This document shows, one piece after another, positions 44,213 through 55,702 of a stretch of DNA of 64,000 nucleotides. The stretch comes from Armigeres subalbatus. Taxonomy: Eukaryota > Arthropoda > Insecta > Diptera > Culicidae. The position numbers and the translations under genes were made by a program. Every line of letters starts with the position of its first letter. Positions within the stretch are counted from its first letter, which is position 1. The notes under the pieces are model-generated. The model saw nothing but the letters and a program-made list of their open reading frames with translations. It ran no database searches and was not told the DNA's origin. The DNA is taken from assembly GCF_024139115.2 (NCBI RefSeq), contig NC_085140.1, positions 157,258,452-157,322,451 on the forward strand, given 5' to 3'.

Positions 44213-44704
44213 ACCCTTAGTGGAGGTAGCACCAATAGTGGAGGTAGTGGGGTTTTAATCTGATTTATCATAATTATCCACTTGACGATGGTTTCAATTG
44301 ATGCGGAGTGCTTTAAATATCCTGTTAAATGCAACTTATCCAAAGATTTCGCTTGAAAAACTATTGAAAACAATGATTTTTCTTAATAAAATTGACTCCC
44401 TTGCACCTATAGTGGTGCAACTGTACCAATAGTGGCGAGTCTCATAAGAAACCAATGGATAGCACCACTATAGGAACCAAAATTAATTTTTACCGCCACT
44501 AAAGGAACAGTGTACCCATAGTGGTGCAAGCAATATTTTGTTGTTGTTGATGCCAAATGACATCAATCTCATTTTTGTTAGCAAATTTATTAGTTTATCT
44601 ATTAGCTAAGATATTAAAGCTGTACATTTTCAATAATTATCAATTTTTTAAAAATATTTTCATTTGTGGATCTACTAATACCTCCACTATTGGTACCGTT
44701 ACCC
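44213..44704. mobile_element. TA-flanked MITE with TAGTGGAGGTA repeats
   Basis: TA at 44211-44212 and 44705-44706. The ends are GGGTAACCGTACC and, reversed, GGGTAACGGTACC. The word TAGTGGAGGTA or its relative TAGTGGTGCAA recurs at least seven times on either strand, so the interior is built from one motif. 492 bp, non-coding. Confidence 0.75.
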
Positions 44705-44706
44705 TA

Positions 44707-45886
44707 CTGCTTTTGGTGCATTTTCTCTTGTTTCATACGAATTTTCAAATTAATAGTGGAATTTTTCCACTAGTTGAATTAGCAAGTTGTGTACAAAAGG
44801 AAAAGGTCGTTGGACAAATTACATCACGATTTTCGACTGATTTTGAATTGTTCACCACTTATGGAAGAAATTGGGAACAGAGCGAATTCGTTGAGACATA
44901 AGTATTGAAAATAAAATAAGGAGAAAGATCATGAAGATGATAAAGAGTAAAGAATGAAGTAGTATTCGATTTTTGATTCATTGTATCGAAGAATGATATA
45001 ACACTAAGGACAAACAGTAAAATATTCGAATGTTGAGTTTTCATTACCCATATTTAGTCAAGTATTACATTGTTTGTAACGGATGCTGTGAATGTCCTGC
45101 AGTTTTAGTACCCCAAACCACGTAAAACTCTTTCCAGCTCGAAACTGCTTGATGCTGCAATCACGTTATCTCGCGAATGATGCACTTTTGGCGCGTAGAT
45201 AGTCGTTGCTACCGATTCCCGCCACTACCAATTCAATTTGTCTGGCGACGTCTGAATGGAATGCAATTTCCTTCGTCAAATTGATTTTCGTGCCGTCTCT
45301 GCGTCTCGTTGTCGGTTGTCGGTCGGTTTGGAGCGGTGTGTAGACATGCTACTTGACTGAGCTCACTGCAGTGGGAGCGATTTCTCTTCAGGCCACTCTC
45401 GATGGCGGCAACCCATCTGGAAAACAAGCACGAAGCCTTTTTTTCTTCCGTTCGAGCAAAATGCTTCCTCCGAGAAGCCCGGAGGAGGAAGCGAATCGAA
45501 ATTCTGAATGACTTGCAACAAAAATCTGAATCCTACTGTGGGGTGAAGGACTTTTTCGATAGTTCAAGGTTATTATCATAATGCAACAATCCAGTTGTAA
45601 TTAATTCGTGATACATTTAGACATTCTATACAATTTTGAAGTAATCGTTTTTCTGCTTCTTCTTATTGGCATAACATCCTCCACTGGGATATTGCCGCCT
45701 CGCAGTTGATCCAATTTGTAATTTTTTTTTATTGAAAAATCAATGTTAAAATAATCATTTTGCTTCACATTTTGGCAAGCGGTCCCACACCCCAGTGATT
45801 GACAAAAGTACTCGGGCTTCTCTTTTACGACACATTTCTGCAAGTGATCGTTATCATTTCCTGCACACAAACTGCCCAGCATAGTG
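44707..45886. other. no gene called; SINE scrap at 45655-45705
   Basis: 44557-44901 is open but without domains. At 45440-45490 there is a short GC-rich inverted repeat (CTTCCTCC with GGAGGAAG). 45655-45705 is a minus-strand fragment of the Feilai-like SINE tail (TTCTTCTTATTGGCATAACA, then GCCGCCTCGCAG). Confidence 0.45.
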
Positions 45887-45888
45887 TA

Positions 45889-46423
45889 GGGGAAGGGGGG
45901 GCAAAATGCCCTAGCTAAGCAAACACTGATTTATTGTCTTATTTGTAACGCTATTCATGGGTATTTTTACATTATGCAACAGTTAAACAAGATAGCTAGT
46001 TGATGCTATTCAAAAATTGTCAAAAATCTCAATCATATTGATAATATTCACATTTCAAAAAAGTGGTGATATTCGGTTGCCGGAAAACTCATGAGGCAAA
46101 ACGCCTTTTAGCTGGCAACTACTAGGGAACAAAGTACCATGCGTCGGCGAATCAGCATTCTGGTATGGATAGTGCGTGGAGACGCAAGTACATTGTAGGT
46201 TAGCGCCACTAGGGCGTTTTGCCTCGCCAAAATGTTAGATGTTTCTTCAAAATGTGGAAATTTTCGGTTTTTCCGACCTTCCCATACACTATTTTGAAAC
46301 TTTTTTCGCCTAACCTACATAATTTTAGATCTAGTTTTGTTACGGCCATCTTAATGACGGTAAATATGACGGAAACCACAAAAGGCGTTTTGCATCGGGG
46401 GGGCGTTTTGGGGCCTCTTCCCC
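45889..46423. mobile_element. TA-flanked foldback MITE (GGGGAAGGGGGGGCAAAA ends)
   Basis: TA at 45887-45888 and 46424-46425. The ends are GGGGAAGGGGGGGCAAAATG and, reversed, GGGGAAGAGGCCCCAAAACG. Internal GGCGTTTTGCCTC-type words occur in both orientations (about 46092, 46205, 46382). 535 bp, non-coding. Confidence 0.78.
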
Positions 46424-46425
46424 TA

Positions 46426-47120
46426 TCTAACTAAAGCTGCTGAAATTTTCACACAGAACGCAAAAATACTGCATCCGAAAATGGTCCATCTCCTTTCTTT
46501 TCATCAAACTTCTTCGCATCCCAGCGCGGGAGGAAAGTGACACGTTTAATGAAGGAAAATAATTATCCTCACGATTATGATGTTGGAAGTGATAATCATC
46601 CGAGAGGCGAGTCCTCGTCTGTGCGGAAGCGCCGGCTGACTGTTGATCGTTAGCAAAACTATTCAAAAGAACCAAAAGTGGAATAGAGAAGTATCAGCAC
46701 TTGGCAGCAACGCCAACCGGTTGCCGGGCGAACGAAAAACTTTTTTAATTATTATTTTATAGTAGCCAGTTTCTCATTTCATCGGTGCGAGTCTTGGTGG
46801 CGCTCGAAGCCTTCTTCCATTAGATTGCAGGCTCGTCGTCACTAGGCGGAAAGCTGTGGTATATTGAAATTGTTGTCATTTTGATTCGGAAGTTCCGTCA
46901 CATAAAAGGGTGTTATCACAAAATGGGGTCAATTTGAGCATTCTTCAACGATGGAAATCCGGAGCAATGTACAAATTATGGCTTGCGGATATTTTCCAAT
47001 GCTATATCACATTTCATGTATGAAGGTTTTATATAACAAATTCTTTTTATTTTAAGGAATTGTTCGAAGTCATATGATCTTCAATGAACCGTTTAGATCA
47101 TTTTTGATAATTTTAGATAG
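46426..47120. other. no gene seen
   Basis: Unique-looking DNA with no domain-bearing frame. Confidence 0.4.
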
Positions 47121-47350
47121 ATAGGGGCAACAGGGACTGTGTCCAAGGGCCTGACGACCCCTCCCCTAGGTATCTGTGAGTCAGGGGGCCTGCCAGGTAG
47201 TGGTGGGGTTTGGCAGTGGGCTCTGCCAAATCTCTATAAAAAGCTGCATGAGTCCGTAAGCAAACCCTATCAAAGCGACCATGTGCCGCTCAAAGCACGC
47301 AATAGCCCAGGGAGTGCCAATGGGCACTAGACTAGCCCAGGAAACAAAAA

Positions 47351-47968
47351 GTTGTCTAATTCCACCCATTCCTGGGGCACCCCCAGGATTGTGTCTTTGG
47401 GTGAGAAAATAAATCTCTGAAAATTTCAGCTCAATCGCTTGTTGCATAAGCTGGCGCATTTGATTTGAAGTTTGTATGGGGATTTCATCCAAAATATATA
47501 GGAAAATACACCTCCGTCACTCATTTGATCTGGAAATCGGTTCTGATTGCTCGGTATGGTACAAAAGAATTTCACAGAACATTGTATGATGATTGAATGA
47601 ACTTTTATATAGGTTTCAGCTGATACGATTCGATCAATAAATGCAAAAATACACAATTCAGCTCCTAATAAATCAGCCAAAAAATATATAAAAGTTCATT
47701 TAATCATCATACAGTGTTCTGTGAAATTCTTCTGTAGCATACCACCTGCTTTTTTGCAATTCTGAGGTCAATCGAGCAATCAGAACCAATTTCCAGATCG
47801 AATGAGTGACGGAGGTGTATTTTCCTATATATTTTGGATGAAATCCCCATACAAACTTCAAATCAAATGCGCCAGCTTATGCAACAAGCGATTGAGCTGA
47901 AATTTTGAGAGATTGATTTTCTCACCCAAAGACACAATTATGGGTGGTGTCCCGTGGAATTCGACAAC
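47351..47968. mobile_element. foldback element in the R1-like leader
   Basis: Arms 47351-47613 and 47685-47968 are reverse complements over most of their length (for example TTTGATTTGAAGTTTGTATG at about 47459 is mirrored near 47860). Outer tips are GTTGTCTAATTCCA and, reversed, GTTGTCGAATTCCA. There is no clear target duplication. A transcript of the leader would fold here. Confidence 0.75.
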
Positions 47969-48428
47969 ATTTTTACTCCCCGTACTAAGTTGGACCAGTC
48001 TTATGGGCATATCAGGATTAACGCCAGTGATATTCTGATTATGGCATACTGGCTGCATGTCTACTGGCTTTGTCTTTGGATATTGTAATACTGTGAAGCG
48101 AGGGCTGGTAGTCGGGTCATTCTATTCTCTTAGTAAGGCCGGGTGACACTGACCTGAAACGGCGAATGGGCTAATGGCCAGGCTGCCTTCCGTCCCGTAA
48201 AACCGTGGCGGGCCTTATAGCATACGGTACAATTCTGTCACCAGTCTGACCAACTGCGTAGGAGTAGGCTCAGATGCACATTCCTGACTTGTGCTGATCT
48301 GGCTCTGAACACGCAAGTGTCAACCCTCGCATGGCCTCTTCACATGCCGCAAGGTATGTATAGATAACCATGGGATCACAAAAGGCGACTACTCCAGCAG
48401 GATTCTACAGCAGCCGTAAGGGGGACCC

Positions 48429-49151
48429 ATGAGCAATGATTTTTTTCAAATTCAAACAAAAACACCATTGAGGATGTTGATGGCGGGTTTGGCGAAAAGG
48501 GGAATCCTTTCACCAGACGAAGTGGCTCGTGGTGTGTCTGAGAATGTGCCGATTGAGGTAAAAATGGACAGCCCTACTCTAACCCGGGTCATCAAGTCGT
48601 TGATGACCAGCCACGAGTAAGGTGGTAGCCAGAAAATGGAGGTGATCACGAACATTACGGAAGTGATTATGTCTTTTCTGGACAACCGTTGCAGATATAG
48701 TAGGGACTTCAAACAGGCCATACTAACCCTCTGCTCGGTGGTGGTAGAGGCGAAGTCAGAGTGAAGGTCTCTACTAGAGGCCAGTAAGCAGGCAGAACGA
48801 AAGATTCGCCTTCTTACTGAGGAAAAGGAATTGGCGATAAGCCAGGCGGCGAAGGTCAGTGAGGAGGCTGAATCAAAGATTCGTCGCCTCACTGATGAGA
48901 AGCGGTTGGCCGAGAGCCATACCGCAGAACTTCGAAAACGCATGGCCGTTAGCGGAGCAACTCCGAAGCTAAATAAGGTCGTGCAGGCCGACCTGAATGA
49001 AGCTAAATCGAAACCAGTTCCTCTACCAAGGAAGGAAACTGTATCACCCCGGGAGAGGGTCATGCAAATTGCCGACCCTAAGGAACAGAGGAAGTCAGTG
49101 CCTAGGAGGGCAACTGAAGTTCGCCGGGACGATGAACAACCCTGGACTGTG
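48429..49151 (+). pseudogene. R1-like ORF1, N-terminal half (broken)
   Basis: ATG at 48429 starts MSNDFFQIQTKTPLRML and stops at 48620. The frame then wanders through further lesions to about 48830. It continues as ISQAAKVSEEAESKIRRLTD, then EKRLAESHTAELRKRM, a charged coiled-coil-like region, ending at the BEL insertion point in DDEQPWT. ORF1 proteins of this group bind element RNA. The reading continues after the BEL element at 56233. Confidence 0.6.
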
Positions 49152-49649
49152 TGTGCCGGCCGGCACAGCGCTATGCTTCCCGATGACAGTGCGCAAAGAG
49201 AAGAAAATTGATGTACGTCGCCAGAGAACACCATACATCTACGTAGTGTACAAGACTAAACAAAAGAGAATGGAATAGAAAAACCACCCATGTCGAAGTT
49301 ACTATCCGTCTAAAACTTAATCCTAAAGTAAATATAAACTATTAATTGAAATATTAGAGCTATTGCCTAATTGCTAATAGTACGGATTGATCTTTGGTAT
49401 GTAATAAGCCTAAATTTAAGTATCGTGAAGATATATATATAATCGAATATGCTATTCTGTAGGCATATTGTTGTAACTGCTTGAGAATCTGCGACCCACA
49501 CCTCCTTTGTTATCGGTCAACCAAAATTGTAAGTTTTGATGAATAATTAACTGAATTAAACCTAATAAAATCTAATTTAGCTTTAAGCTAACGTACCACA
49601 CAATATCTGCGTTTGCTGAACGGAATTGGGAATCCGAATAAAACCAACA
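49152..49649 (+). repeat. BEL left LTR (498 bp)
   Basis: Starts TGTGCCGGCC and ends ACCAACA. Compared with the right LTR it lacks 27 bases close to its 5' end and 5 bases near 49305, and differs at about four single bases by my reading. It should hold the element's promoter; a TATATATATAA run is at about 49433. No clear tRNA primer-binding site was recognised just after it. Confidence 0.9.
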
Positions 49650-49680
49650 AACTTAAATAATTTTGTTGTGGCAAGCAAGG

Positions 49681-52600
49681 ATGGATGGTGAAAAATCCCA
49701 AAACCCGGACGCCCCACGGAACTGCCAGTCCTGCGATCGGCCCGATACAGCGGAGAGCGAGATGGTCCAGTGCAGCGCCTGCAAACTATGGGAGCACTTC
49801 GGATGTGCTGGAGTCGATGGGAGCGCGAAACAACCCGATATAAGGTATGTCTGTGGGAAGTGCATGGCCAAGCAGGGACCTTCTACCGGAGGGGCCCTCC
49901 AAGTCCCCAGGGACGACAAGACGAAGAAGAAAGTCGCGAAAGGAAGTTCTAGAACAACGTCGAAAAGGGGGAAAACGGCTGCTGATCCACCGAAGAGTGT
50001 CTCGTCCAGTATCCGGGAGAAGCTATTGGATGAAGAGTTAAAGCTCGTCGCGGAAGAGCAGCGGCTGCAAGGAGAAGCACTACATGAGCAAGAAGATATT
50101 CGACGGCGCCAGTTGGCCGAAGAGGAACGCCGACTGGAGGAAAAACGGCGACTAGCGCAAGAGGAAAGTGAGATGCGCGGGCGAAAACTGCAGGAAGAGC
50201 TGGAGTTGAAGCGGAAGAAGATGCAGATTCGGAAGGAGTCGCTCGAGAAACGCCAGGCTCTCATCCGAGAAGCGGCGTTGACGAGCAGCAGGAGTGGTTC
50301 GGTCCAGAATTCAAGCGAGAAGGTGAAACAGTGGCTAGATTTGCAGAACGGTGTTGGAGGATCCAAAGGAGAACTAGGGGACGACGGCAATGGACAACGA
50401 CAGCCTGCCAATCACGATCCACTAGAAAATCCTGTAGACCCAGCATTCGAATACCCCGATATCAGAGCGCTTTCGGTCGTGCCGGACCTTCCCCGCTTTC
50501 CGAACGCGTCAGCTCAAATGATGCAAAATCCTTTACGGCGCTCGTCAAGACAGTCTGCCGAACATCCCGCGGACCCAGCATTTCAGTACCCTGGTATCGG
50601 AGCGCTTCCGGTCGGGCCGGACTTTCCCCGCTTTCCGAACGCGCCAAGTCAATTAACGCAAAATCCTTTGCGACGCTCATTGACCATTCGTCCACCGGTT
50701 CACACGCTCACACAGGTGCAAATCGCTGCGCGGCAGGTTCTGGGAAAGGAGCTTCCTACCTTTGGAGGGAATCCAGAAGACTGGCCTATCTTCATCAGCA
50801 ACTTCGAACAGTCCACAGCAACCTGTGGATACTCAGAAGCGGAGAATCTAGTCCGTCTTCAACGATGTTTGAAGGGGCACGCGCTGGAGTCGGTTCGCAG
50901 CCGACTTCTCCTACCAGGAAGTGTACCGCACGTCATTCAGACCCTGCGTACGCTTTACGGTAGGCCAGAGCTGCTTATCCGTACTCTGATGACGAAGATC
51001 CGCCAGGTTCCAGCTCCTACGCACGATCGAATGGAAAAACTGATCCAATTCGGTCTCTCGGTGCAAAATCTGGTCGACCATATCAAAGCAGCAAACCAGC
51101 TGAATCATCTTTCGAATCCGGCGTTGATGCAGGAGCTTGTAGAGAAACTGCCTGGTTCGATGCGACTCGACTGGGCAATCTACAAGAACAAAAACCAGCC
51201 GGCGACCCTCGAAACATTCGGGGACTTCATGGCCGGGCTGGTAACGGCGGCGAGTGAGGTGTCTTTCGAGCTCCCAGGAGAAAGTGCAACAGCAAGAAAT
51301 GACAAGCGAAAGTCCAGGGAAACCGGGAACGTCTACGCACATTCCGGTGAACGAATCCCCCTTTCCGCGTCCGGTGGATCAGCTACCCCTGGAGCAACCG
51401 GCGGGCTAAATTCTCCAGTCAACACGAAGGCTAGCAAGCCATGCGCAGCGTGCGGTCGGAGCGGCCATCGGGTGGCAGAATGTCATCAGTTCAAGGGTGC
51501 GACTTTGGACGAACGCTGGAAACTTGTTCAGCTGAAGGGTTTATGTCGGACGTGCCTGAATAACCACGGCGAATGGCCGTGCCGTTCCTGGAATGGATGC
51601 GGCGTCGAAGCTTGTAGGCAAAAGCACAACACCCTCCTACACACCTCCTCTCCCCCCTCGGGAAACGTAGGAATGTCAGCGAGTCACGTGTTGTCGGACG
51701 ATTTAAAATGGCCACTCTTTCGCATCGTGCCCGTCGTTCTTTTCAGCGACAGATCCTCCCAACCAATATTCGCCTTCATCGATGAGGGCTCTTCCTACAC
51801 TCTGCTGGAGGAATCAGTCGCGAAGCAGCTAGGAGTTAGAGGTCAGCTAGAGCCACTAACACTCCAATGGACCGGCAACGTACAGCGGAAAGAGGCGAAA
51901 TCACACCGTGTCCTGGTCGAAATCGCCGGAAAGGGTTCCGCCAATCGGCACAAGCTGGTGGATGCTCGTACGGTCAGCCGGCTTGTTCTACCTTCGCAAT
52001 CTCTGAAATATGGGGAACTGGCTAATCGGTTTCCTCACCTTCGTGGTCTTCCCTTGGAGGACTACGAACTCGTCCAACCTAAGTTGCTGATAGGGCTAGA
52101 CAATCTCAGACTGTGCGTCCCGCTGAAGCTGCGAGAAGGAGGACCGAAGGATCCGATCGGGGCGAAATGTAGACTTGGGTGGAGCATCTATGGCTGCATA
52201 CCCGGTCAGCCGCCGCAAACGGCAATCGTTAGCTTTCATGTCGAGGCGGCATCTGATCCGGATCGAGAGTTGAACGAGCAGCTACGTGACTACTTCACCT
52301 TGGAGACTGCAGGCGTTTCGGGTCCTCGTGAGATTCCGGAGTCGGAAGAAGATAAGCGTGCTAGACAGCTGCTGGTGGACACAACGCGCCGCGTTCCCTC
52401 TGGATCGGGGTACGAAACCGGACTGCTTTGGAGAGCGGACGATCACAGTTTTCCCGATAGCTACCCCATGGCTGTACGTCGGTTGGAGGCGCTAGAGCGA
52501 AAGCTGCAGCAGAATCCAGAATTGGAACGACGAGTGCGAGAGCAGATCGTGGAATACGAGCGTAAGGGATACGCCCACAAAGCAAGCCTGGCTGAACTGA

Positions 52601-54480
52601 CGTCCGTAGCAGCTGAACAAGTCTGGTATCTCTCGTTGGGCGTCGTTACGAATCCCAGAAAACCCGGCAAGGTGCGACTAATCTGGGATGCAGCAGCCAA
52701 AAAGAACAACGTTTCCTTCAACTCCAAGCTGCTCAAGGGCCCGGACCTACTGTCCCCGCTTCCGCAAGTTCTCCGTCAGTTTCGCCAGTTTCCAGTCGCC
52801 GTGTGTGGAGATATCATGGAGATGTTCCACCAAATAAAGATTCGAGCACCCGACTGCCAGTCGCAACGGTTTCTGTTCCGCGACAACCCGTCGGATCCAC
52901 CTAGGGTGTATGTGATGGACGTCGCCACGTTTGGTTCGACCTGTTCTCCAACCTCTGCACAGTATGTCAAAAACCTCAACGCGGAAGAGTGTTCAGGCGA
53001 ATATCCGCGGGCTGCCGCGGCTATCAAAAACAAGCACTACGTGGATGACTACTTGGACAGCTTCGAGACAGTCCAGGAGGCGATCGAGGTCGTCAACGAG
53101 GTTAAGTTGGTCCACTCTCTGGCTAGTTTTACGCTGCGTCACTTCTTGTCCAACGAAGCAGGTGTTCTCGAGGGAATCGGTGCGACATGCGAAATTGAGC
53201 CGAAGAACCTGGACCTAGAACGTGGAGAAAAGCTGGAATCGGTGCTCGGCATGAAGTGGATTCCATCCGACGATGTCTTCGTGTACACGTTCGGCCTGAG
53301 GGAAGATCTACAGTCCATACTCGCCAAAGGTCACATTCCGACAAAGAGGGAAATCGCCAGGATTGTGATGAGCTTGTTCGACCCTCTCGGGTTCATCGCC
53401 TTCTTCCTCGTACACGGTAAAATTCTGTTACAAGACATTTGGGCGAAAGGAACGGAGTGGGATCAACAGATACCGGAGGACATATATGAGCGGTGGCAGC
53501 AGTGGTCAAATCTCTTCGGACGACTGAGTGAGCTTCGAATTCCTCGGTGCTATTTCCGCTCGCCCTTCCCTGCAAGTCTCGACGGTCTTCAAGTACATCT
53601 ATTCGTCGACGCCAGCGAGTCAGCATTCGCCTGCGCAGTGCACTTTCGCCTGGAGACAGACAGTGGTATACAAGTGGCGCTCGTCGGCGCAAAGACCAAA
53701 GTAGCTCCGCTAAAAACGCTCTCTATCCCTAGACTCGAGCTGAAAGCAGCCGTCCTCGGCGTTCGACTGTTAGAGACCATCCAGAACCAGCACAGTTTCA
53801 CGATCAGCCGTCGCTTCTGCTGGAGTGATTCGGGTACGGTACTTGCGTGGATTCGCTCCCATGATCACAGGCGCTTTCACAAGTTTGTCGCCGTCCGCGT
53901 CGGTGAAATCCTGACTTCCACAGAGCAACGTGAGTGGAGGTGGGTGCCTACGAAGCTCAACGTCGCCGATCTAGCTACCAAGTGGGGATCTAGTCCGCAG
54001 TTAACCATGGACAGCCCTTGGTTCCAGGGGCCAACCTTCCTTAAAGACCCTGAAGAGGACTGGCCGCAACAACGAACGATCACTTCAACTGACGAAGAGC
54101 TACGACCTGCACACTTTCTCTCTGCACATTTCGATCCGATTGTGGATTTAGCTCGGTTTAGCAGTTGGACCAAATTACACCGTGCAACAGCCTACGTGCT
54201 GCGTTTCGTCGACAACATTCGCAGAAAGAAGCAAGGACTTGCGTTGGAGCTTGGCGTTCTCAACAGTGACAAACTACGGCGAGCAGAAGAAATGCTGTGG
54301 AAGCTAGCCCAAGTCGAGGCCTACTCTGATGAAGTCGCCGTTCTCGCTACATCTCAAGGTCCGCCGGATCGCCGTCACGTCGTGGTGAAGAAGTCCAGCA
54401 ATATCTACTCGAAATGGCCTTTCATTGACGAGAGAGGAATTCTGCGGAGTCGTGGTCGAATCGAAGCTGCCCCTACGTAG
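49681..54480 (+). CDS. BEL/Pao gag-pol polyprotein (through RNase H, start of integrase)
   Basis: The first ATG is at 49681; the open frame extends slightly upstream from a TTG. Residues about 15-61 form a C4HC3 PHD-like finger (CQSCDRPD, CSACKLWEHFGC, CGKC). A long E/R-rich coiled coil follows (about 105-210). The gag core of DUF1759 type lies at about 345-520, and a CCHC knuckle CAACGRSGHRVAEC at about 588 with a second cysteine cluster after it. The aspartic protease has FIDEGSSYTLLEE at about 698. Reverse transcriptase begins near VRLIWDAAAK (about 998), with CGDIMEMFHQ and the active-site YVDD at about 1120. RNase H follows (LFVDASESAFACAVH, about 1307). The frame ends in the integrase head through a one-base shift close to 54472. 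Confidence 0.93.
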   Translation: MDGEKSQNPDAPRNCQSCDRPDTAESEMVQCSACKLWEHFGCAGVDGSAKQPDIRYVCGKCMAKQGPSTGGALQVPRDDKTKKKVAKGSSRTTSKRGKTAADPPKSVSSSIREKLLDEELKLVAEEQRLQGEALHEQEDIRRRQLAEEERRLEEKRRLAQEESEMRGRKLQEELELKRKKMQIRKESLEKRQALIREAALTSSRSGSVQNSSEKVKQWLDLQNGVGGSKGELGDDGNGQRQPANHDPLENPVDPAFEYPDIRALSVVPDLPRFPNASAQMMQNPLRRSSRQSAEHPADPAFQYPGIGALPVGPDFPRFPNAPSQLTQNPLRRSLTIRPPVHTLTQVQIAARQVLGKELPTFGGNPEDWPIFISNFEQSTATCGYSEAENLVRLQRCLKGHALESVRSRLLLPGSVPHVIQTLRTLYGRPELLIRTLMTKIRQVPAPTHDRMEKLIQFGLSVQNLVDHIKAANQLNHLSNPALMQELVEKLPGSMRLDWAIYKNKNQPATLETFGDFMAGLVTAASEVSFELPGESATARNDKRKSRETGNVYAHSGERIPLSASGGSATPGATGGLNSPVNTKASKPCAACGRSGHRVAECHQFKGATLDERWKLVQLKGLCRTCLNNHGEWPCRSWNGCGVEACRQKHNTLLHTSSPPSGNVGMSASHVLSDDLKWPLFRIVPVVLFSDRSSQPIFAFIDEGSSYTLLEESVAKQLGVRGQLEPLTLQWTGNVQRKEAKSHRVLVEIAGKGSANRHKLVDARTVSRLVLPSQSLKYGELANRFPHLRGLPLEDYELVQPKLLIGLDNLRLCVPLKLREGGPKDPIGAKCRLGWSIYGCIPGQPPQTAIVSFHVEAASDPDRELNEQLRDYFTLETAGVSGPREIPESEEDKRARQLLVDTTRRVPSGSGYETGLLWRADDHSFPDSYPMAVRRLEALERKLQQNPELERRVREQIVEYERKGYAHKASLAELTSVAAEQVWYLSLGVVTNPRKPGKVRLIWDAAAKKNNVSFNSKLLKGPDLLSPLPQVLRQFRQFPVAVCGDIMEMFHQIKIRAPDCQSQRFLFRDNPSDPPRVYVMDVATFGSTCSPTSAQYVKNLNAEECSGEYPRAAAAIKNKHYVDDYLDSFETVQEAIEVVNEVKLVHSLASFTLRHFLSNEAGVLEGIGATCEIEPKNLDLERGEKLESVLGMKWIPSDDVFVYTFGLREDLQSILAKGHIPTKREIARIVMSLFDPLGFIAFFLVHGKILLQDIWAKGTEWDQQIPEDIYERWQQWSNLFGRLSELRIPRCYFRSPFPASLDGLQVHLFVDASESAFACAVHFRLETDSGIQVALVGAKTKVAPLKTLSIPRLELKAAVLGVRLLETIQNQHSFTISRRFCWSDSGTVLAWIRSHDHRRFHKFVAVRVGEILTSTEQREWRWVPTKLNVADLATKWGSSPQLTMDSPWFQGPTFLKDPEEDWPQQRTITSTDEELRPAHFLSAHFDPIVDLARFSSWTKLHRATAYVLRFVDNIRRKKQGLALELGVLNSDKLRRAEEMLWKLAQVEAYSDEVAVLATSQGPPDRRHVVVKKSSNIYSKWPFIDERGILRSRGRIEAAPT

Positions 54481-54482
54481 CG

Positions 54483-55650
54483 ATGGAAGCGAAGTTTCCT
54501 GTAATTCTCCCCAAGCAGCATGCGATCACTTTCTTCATCGTTGACTGGTTCCACCGCCATTTCCGTCACGCCAACCGAGAGACGGTTGTTAATGAGATTC
54601 GCCAGCGCTTCGATATCCCGATGCTAAGAAGATTGGTGGATAAGGTAGCTGGTAACTGCGTAGTGTGCCGCATCGCAAAGTCGGCTCCAAAACCACCCGC
54701 GATGGCTCCGCTTCCCGAAATGCGTCTGGCAGCGTTCAATCAACCGTTCACGTTCACCGGGTTGGACTATTTCGGCCCAGTGCTCGTCAAGATAGGCCGA
54801 AGCAACGTCAAGCGGTGGGTGGCCCTATTCACCTGCCTGACTACCAGAGCAATCCATCTGGAGCTGGTACACTCCTTGAGCACGGAGTCATGTATCATGG
54901 CTGTTCAACGCTTCGTTTCCCGCCGCGGACTTCCAAGAGAATTCTGGACAGACAATGCCACATGTTTCAAGGGAACCAGCAACGAGTTGAACAAGCTTAC
55001 CGAAGAAACGAAGAAAGCCCTGACCGAGAAGTTCACCACAGCGCAGACAACCTGGAAGTTCATCCCACCCGCTACTCCGCACATGGGTGGAGCGTGGAGA
55101 GACTTGTGCGTTCAGTTAAGGTGGCGATCGGGGCAATAATAGATGGACCACGCAGACCGAACGACGAAACGTTGGAAACGATTCTGCTCGAGGCGGAGGC
55201 AATGATCAATTCTAGACCTGTGACCTACGTTCCGCTTGAGTCTGCAGATCAAGAGGCCCTGACGCCCAACCACTTTTTGTTGGGCAATTCCTCTGGAATG
55301 AAATTTCTGGCTACGGAGAACTTGGACGTTCGTTCGACTCTTCGTAGCAGCTGGAAGCTAGCCAGGTACATCACCGGCGAGTTCTGGAATCGGTGGCTGA
55401 AAGAATACCTGCCGGTCATCACGCGCAGATGTAAGTGGCTCCAGGACGTCAAAGATATTGCGGTAGGAGACCTGGTCTTAATGGTGGATGGGAAGGCAAA
55501 GAACCAGTGGATTCGGGGCCGAGTCGAAGAGGTCTACCCCGGACGAGATGGTAGAGTACGGCAAGCTTTGGTCCGAACATCGACAGGCGTTATCCGAAGA
55601 GCAGCCGCGAAGCTAGCTGTTCTAGATGTCGTGGAGGAACGTAAACCTTT
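54483..55650 (+). pseudogene. BEL/Pao integrase and C-terminal domain (frameshifted)
   Basis: In a new frame from 54483: an HHCC-type zinc-binding region ([16 protein letters not shown]), then the integrase core with its first two acidic residues in TGLDYFGPV and FWTDNATCF. Near 55095 a second one-base loss shifts the frame, at or next to the codon expected to give the third catalytic acid. The remaining frame carries the rest of the core and a DUF5641-type C-terminal domain ([18 protein letters not shown]). Both lesions are small, so the copy decayed recently. A functional integrase cannot be made from it as it stands. Confidence 0.88.
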
Positions 55651-55689
55651 CCCTGGAGTTTCGGATGTTCCTGATCCTCACCAAGGTTT

Positions 55690-55702
55690 ACGGGCGGGGG
55701 TA
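55690..55702 (+). promoter_or_regulatory. polypurine tract before right LTR
   Basis: ACGGGCGGGGGTA sits directly before the TGTG that opens the right LTR. Its purine-rich run is the expected primer for plus-strand DNA synthesis. It also fixes the LTR start at 55703. Confidence 0.7.

Noticed and set aside
48452..49234. 260-codon minus-strand ORF
   Set aside because: It lies opposite the R1-like ORF1 and crosses the BEL insertion boundary, so it is a shadow frame.
49653..50411. 252-codon minus-strand ORF rich in S, C and F
   Set aside because: Shadow of the coiled-coil part of the BEL polyprotein: GAA/GAG codons read in reverse give Ser, Phe and Leu.
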